From Linnemannia hyalina (lineage: Eukaryota; Mortierellomycota; Mortierellomycetes; Mortierellales; Mortierellaceae), in NCBI GenBank assembly GCA_019671135.1, contig JAHRHY010000002.1, positions 310,001-374,000 of the forward strand: DNA of 64,000 nt, in the 5' to 3' direction. The translations under genes and the position numbers were made by a program. This document shows positions 58,841 through 64,000 of this stretch, piece after piece; position 1 is the first letter of the stretch, and the number at the start of each line of letters is the position of its first letter. Below the pieces are notes generated by a model. It was not told the DNA's origin. It did no database searches and saw only the letters and a program-made list of their open reading frames with translations.

Positions 58841-60339
58841 ATGTCAACACAAAACTTTCATTCATACTTAATTGGAGACCCCAACTACACGATCAACATG
58901 GAAATCGTTCAATACAGCGACAGCACCAACGAGGGCCAGTTCAACAGCAAGAGGGATTCCCGCCATTGGCGATACACCCGCCGTTCCCACCACTCCATCA
59001 CCCTGCACCATCCCCTCGATGACGTCAATACCGAAGGAATCACCATTCACAGCAGCGTCATCGAGGGTTTCAATGAATTCAATACGGTGTACATTAGTGA
59101 GGAACTGGGAGAGTCATATCAACACGAAAGACGGCTAGGCGAGGTAAGCAATCAATTGACACAAGGAAACAGGGAAGGGTCAGTACCATCGAGCACACTT
59201 TCAGATGACCAACAATGCTACTGACAATCGAATCTTCAATAGGGTGGGTTTGGATATGTGGACAAAGTGAAGGACCAGGACGGTGTCCGCTACGCCCTTA
59301 AAACCTTCAAGATCCAGAAGATGGATCAGAAGGATGTAAGGTTTTTCGGATGAAGGATCATGATAATGGTATCGAAGGAAAAGGTCAAACCTGAGCAATT
59401 ATCTAACTGCAAATTGATCTACGTCGCATATTTTAGATCGAGAGGGAAGTAGCTGCACTGATGGTGACCGCAGAGAACCCCCATCCGAACATTGTTGTCT
59501 TCCTGCGTCGTTTTGAAGGCCCTTCATCGACCTGCCTTCTCTTTGAAATGTGCTCTGGACTGGTAAGAACACCGTTCGACATTCTTCATGGTGAACAACT
59601 GTGAACGATAATTATGTTAAAGTCAATTCTAACCTCAATAACGCCTCGCGAACATACTTGCCGATAGGACTTGGGAAGTCTCTTGGATGCCCGCGGCAGT
59701 CTGACAGAGCCAGAGGTCCACTACTTTGGAAAACAGGCCACAGCTGCCCTGAAACATCTGCACAAGCTGGGGTTTGCCCACGCAGATGTGAAGCCGCAGA
59801 ATCTGTTATTAACAGATGCGATGACGATCAAGTTGGGCGACCTGGGTTTCGCCGAGGATGTGGAAAAATTCGACTACTGGTAAAATATGAGAACACGAAC
59901 TGCAGTGGACGCATACACGTAAGGAACAGATATTAACACATGAACATTCTGCATTTGTTGCGTACATAGGAGGAAGCTGGGTACGGCGGGTTACATGGTC
60001 CCTGAGGTCGTGGAGGAGAATGGGTACCACTCCTTTGCATTGGACATTTGGTCGCTGGGCTGTGTCCTTTATAAGATGGCCGAGGGAGAGCTGCCTGGCA
60101 TAACCGATTGGGATGACGTCGACAGAACTGCAGATCCTGTTCGATACGCAGTTCACCTCCCAAAGGCACTTCGAAAACTCCTCGGTCGCATGCTCCACCT
60201 CGTCCCCATTCAGAGATATACTGCCAAGGATATTCAAAAAGACCAGTTCCTTACCACCGGGTACTGTCCTGCCAGTCTTTCTTGGAATATCTTTGCGGAG
60301 CCGCCATCATTCATCGAAGAAGGCAAACGGAAACATTAG
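58841..60339 (+). CDS. Diverged Polo-like kinase without Polo boxes
   Basis: Exons are 58841-59143, 59243-59335, 59437-59562, 59668-59879 and 59970-60339, giving 367 residues. An N-terminal segment of about 95 residues precedes the kinase domain. This has the glycine loop LGEGGFGYV, YALKTF with the ATP lysine, IEREVAAL with the pairing Glu, and LTEPEVHYFGKQ. The C-lobe has HLHKLGFAHADVKPQN, LGDLGFA, GTAGYMVPEV, DIWSLGCVLYKM, and QFLTTGYCPASL, the last being Polo-like (compare FF.SGYIPA.LP). Three signature motifs are altered: HRD to HAD, DFG to DLG, APE to VPE; the catalytic Asp, Asn and metal Asp remain. A TAG at 60337-60339 ends the frame before any Polo box. The same frame stays open beyond it for 79 codons to 60579. 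Confidence 0.85.
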
Positions 60340-60579
60340 GAGACGAATAAGAGCCAGGTCATCCAGGATGTGCTCGCCCAGGAGGAACTCACTCAGACGG
60401 AAGCCATCCAGGAAGAGGAGTCCATCACCATTGATGACTCAGACCCAAGACTTGAGAGCGAGGACGTCCGAGCTTTTATGGACAATATGAAAGTGGCCTT
60501 GGCACTCTGGACTCGGGAGAAGAGGAAGCTCGAGGAGGATGCCAAGAAGATCGCTGTCAAGGATCGCCACCTTCTCTGA
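60340..60579 (+). pseudogene. In-frame C-terminal tail beyond the kinase stop codon
   Basis: The same reading frame as the last kinase exon continues past the TAG for 79 codons to a TGA. It encodes an acidic Gln/Glu-rich region (VIQDVLAQEELTQTEA, EEESITIDDSDP) and a Lys/Arg-rich helix (LWTREKRKLEEDAKK). A degenerate copy of its last part is found at 56461-56565. No in-phase intron removing the TAG is visible. Either the stop is recent and this tail is lost, or it is read through or spliced in a way I cannot see. Confidence 0.55.
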
Positions 60580-61540
60580 GGAGTCTTTGCTTGACACGGT
60601 TGCAGCAGGCTGCCATCCGTTGACAAGCATTACCCTTTCACAATAACGGAACCGCTGGAAGAATGGTCCCACCACCGGCTGGTGACACCAACCAAAAAGA
60701 AGAGGTCTAGTTGTGAGAGAAAGGCTGATTTATTGTTGAATGGGAGTCGAAGTGGGGAATTGGTGGTCATTATGAGGCGGCAGTGGTGATTGTGAGGAGA
60801 AAGTGACGGTGTCTGCAAAAGCGATGAGGATGGTGAGCGGAAAATAATACGCCACCAAATTTGAATCGGACATGAGCGCGCTCTTCTTTCACCAGGAAAA
60901 GGGCGAAGCTCACAAAAATATCGCTGTGGTAACAAAATATCAAAAGCGTTGACCTTGCTCTTGCATCTCGGAGAAATCCTCATGTACAGTAAATGTGCCC
61001 TCCGGCCCGTCTGGGTAAACCCCGCTCTTTCTGTCTCTTTACGTGTCGCGTCACAAAGAGTTTCCTCCCTGTCTACCTATTTCCTCCAAACAGCAGTGCG
61101 TCTGCGAGAAAAGACAGAGATGTAGAAACTATATGCAGGTCGTAACGCAAAGGCTCCTTCAGTAATTGTTTGCCTTCCAAGTTTTCCCTCGCTTCATTAA
61201 GGATTGCTCACACTCCTCATCGTGGACAAACATGCGACCTAATAATAAACCAAATCCATTCTTGATGACGATAGTCTACTACTGTTAACATAATGCACGA
61301 AAGAAAAACAACGGAGGCAAGACAAGAACAGCTTCGAAACACAACCCAAGTGTGCGGATAAACCCTCATAGGAATGTACACTAGCTACAATGGAAAACTC
61401 AAAACCCTCACATAGCTTTATGCTTCTCCCCTCTTTTTCCTTGCTATCTTGCTATCAAATACTCTTACACTTCAAGTCTGGTGAATATGAGGAAATGGAT
61501 AGGAGAATGGCTCGCCTTAAATCGTTCACCCCTTTATTTC
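60580..61540. repeat. 3' flank of the kinase, duplicated at 56150-57400
   Basis: Source or sister copy of the duplicated non-coding segment. It is present once in direct and, for 60545-60830, also in inverted orientation about 4 kb to the left. No gene seen. Confidence 0.75.
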
Positions 61541-64000
61541 CCCTGGCTCACACATTCATACACCATCTTCTCCCCGTTGTTGGCTCCTTGGCTCCCGCTC
61601 GGGCCCTTTCTCTCTGTCGTCTATACACGGTGTGCAAGAACCATGGAAAACTGAAAACAAGAGCTGAGGCACGTTCATTTCTCATAATGATTTGAGTCGT
61701 TCATTTCACCACCTCTCTTGTCGATAAGAACGACATGCTCTCCGCATCTGCGCGTGGTGTGAACGAGTTCGGCCAGATGCTTGACCAAGGTCGATCCAAC
61801 GTGCTCGCTTTATCCTTCGGCATTCGCACCTCCTCTTTCTATTCATCTTCCCCGAGCAAGCGTCTTGTTATTGTTTGTTGACTTCATCCGGTGCCTGATA
61901 CTACCTCGTCGCAGAAGAGTATCTTTGGATGTAAACAAAGGGCAGCCAGTCCCAGGAAGAGAAGGAAAAACAGAGAACTCCTGGAAGGTAACCCTCGAAG
62001 AACCAGCATGGAGAAGAAAACGTTTCGACTCTCTTGCTCTTTCTTTCCCCCTCTACCCTTGGTTGATGTCTGTTGCTTGTAAAAGACACGGGTGGCGGGG
62101 TTGAGAAAACGACGGTACAGAAAAGGACAACAATAAAAGGGAATGTATCTTACCGCCTCCTCCTTTTTTCATTCGGGAAAGATGTCGTCTCCAGTTACAG
62201 AAAGAAAAAAAAAGCACAAAGGGATAGCTCTCCTTCCTGGCTTCCTCGTCCTGGCTATTGTGGTTAATTGTGGTTCGAAGGTAAGAGACAATCAGATAGC
62301 CAGTCGAATAGTTGAAGTGTCTTCGCAATGGTAACCAATTATCCATCGGACAAAATGGGAGGGTAACTCGCTCATGCTTTTTGTTGTTGTGAAGGGGTAG
62401 TAGATAACAAGGGACGGAGGGAAGTGATCTAATGTAAGCAAGCGTGAGGCGGGGACCATCGAGTGCAAGTGTGTGAACATGAGTGAAGGTTAACTTGTGT
62501 ATCGCGCATTTTCTCCTCATACCCTCTCCTTCGTGTTTTTTCTCTTCGACCCCCTTCTCTTGGCTCACCCCCTCTCCTCTAACCCGAGTTCTCCTTGCCC
62601 TGGTGGTATTAACTTCCAAGGCGGTCTGGGTGAGTCGAAAAGAAACCCCAAGGAAATAAAGGGTCAAATAATGAGATGAAATTGAGGAGGACTTCTCAGT
62701 GTTATTTGTGGTGAGATCCTTCGGGTTCCTCGTGTCCCTACTAGCGTTCATTGTTGAGGAAGAAGCGAAAACGTTTTTGAGTCGTTGGGCTGGAAGAAGG
62801 TAACCAGTTGGGCACCACCCCATTCAACAGCAATAACAAGAATAACAAGCACAATCGCTTTTTGCGGTTCGCGACACACTAATACACATACAATAGCGCG
62901 ATATCTTTTTTTCTTGTCCCTGCAAGTGTCTGTGCCCTGGATGTGATGTGGTCTTTTTTTCCTGTTGGTTGAAATGGGAGAGAGAAAAAGCTACCACCAG
63001 TCCAATGCGCTGCATAAATGCATGTGGCGAACAAAAAAAAATAAAAGGGCGAAGAAGAATGCGCGTCGATCGAGAAGCGGAGTTAGCATTGTATGTTGTC
63101 TTGATGTCAGGGATACGCAGATGCTTAATGCGCGTTTATCCTATTCGTCCCCTCTTGTCCCTTCCCCTCACCCTTTCGAAATGGCGTCCATGCATCCGTT
63201 CAGGACTCCAAAGGATGAAAGGACAGTAAAAAAAAAGAACTATTGTCCGTGCGTACCAAAAAAAACGATGCCAACAAAGGAGACAACGTGTGCCCTTGCG
63301 CGACAGATCTCTGACTTTCTTTCGTTATCTCACTCTCTCTGTTCCTCTCTTGTATGGTTTTCACCATTGTGTTCTCATCTCCCTTCCTTTCATCCAGCTT
63401 CGTTGTCGCTTTTCTCATCATGCCACAAGTCATTGGTTCACTCTTCTTCGTCAACCTTGGTGTTATTGCTATACCCTCCCGAAGTCAAGGAAAAAAAGAG
63501 AGAATCCTGGTCAACTACATCATGAAACTCTCTAGTGCCCGATCACGTAGAAATACGTGTTAGTCCTCAGAAGAAAAGGGTGTGCTCTCTCAGTCCCTTC
63601 CTCATTCCTAACATCCTGGAAAGGTGAATGGTAACCATAGGAAATGAAAGGGACGCGGGATCGTGTTAGGAGAGCCAGGGGGTACGAGTTTGAGCCCGAT
63701 TTGTGTACTCGTTAGTTGTTGCTTTCGCTGTTTTGGTTGTTTTTTTGTGTGCCCATGGAGTTTGTTATTATTTTTCCTTGAGTAAAGGGATAAAGGAGAA
63801 GGCGAAAAGTGAAAGGGAATGAAAGAAGGAGAGAAGAGAAAGGATGCAACCACCACCACCACCATCGCTACTTGGTTCATTGTCGTCTTAACGCGAACAA
63901 GAACAAGAAAAATAAAGGGAGAGAGGGAGGCATTCTCCTTCCCTCTTCCATTAGGCTACTATCTCAGCACCATGTTCGTGTCCGTGGGGTACCGTATCGC
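61541..64000. other. Gene-poor right end of the window
   Basis: No supported gene or RNA. The frames at 62053-62823 and 62965-63525 are compositional, with CT-rich and GA-rich runs. A gene may begin beyond the right edge. Confidence 0.4.

Overview
This window is fungal nuclear DNA. Most genes carry short GT-AG introns, leaders are CT-rich, and the products are eukaryotic: a RING-box ubiquitin ligase subunit, a Ral-type GTPase, haspin, the exosome subunit Rrp41 and a complex I assembly factor. A secreted chitin deacetylase, Ser/Gln/Asn-rich low-complexity proteins, an NR2C2AP homologue and a Fanzor1 nuclease next to a Helitron relic point to an early-diverging filamentous fungus. Mortierellaceae is my best inference; it is not proven by the sequence.

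Layout. 1-7.6 kb is mobile-element territory. A Helitron helicase fragment lies on the minus strand at the left edge. It is followed by a nine-exon plus-strand gene whose C-terminal half is a Fanzor1 (eukaryotic TnpB-like) RuvC nuclease. 7.6-15.1 kb is a giant near-perfect inverted repeat, with arms of about 3.7 kb, a 92 bp loop and internal tandem arrays. 15.3-18.1 kb holds two divergently oriented paralogues of a small secreted four-cysteine protein.

From 19.7 kb the window becomes ordinary gene space. In order: haspin kinase (+), RBX1 (-), a TBC-domain protein (-) with a 2.06 kb intron, the ASA1/GNB1L WD-repeat protein (-), exosome RRP41 (-), NR2C2AP (+), a protein with two related trihelix-like repeats (-), a low-complexity Ser/Asn/Gln-rich protein (-), a Ral-type GTPase (-), a CE4 chitin deacetylase (-), ribosomal protein uS10 (+), NDUFAF5 (-), hydroxymethylbilane synthase (+), a diverged triosephosphate isomerase (+) and a diverged Polo-like kinase (+). 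From 54.9 kb onward the DNA is gene-poor. It holds a rearranged direct-plus-inverted duplicate of the Polo-like kinase 3' end, and the last 2.4 kb shows nothing I can support.

The conserved genes do not form one pathway; they are housekeeping neighbours. The part that may act as a unit is the left 15 kb, where a programmable-nuclease gene sits about 40 bp from one end of a very large foldback structure, beside a Helitron relic. Coordinates of spliced genes run from start codon to stop codon, with exons listed in the evidence. All exon boundaries were placed by eye from splice consensus, reading phase and family similarity.
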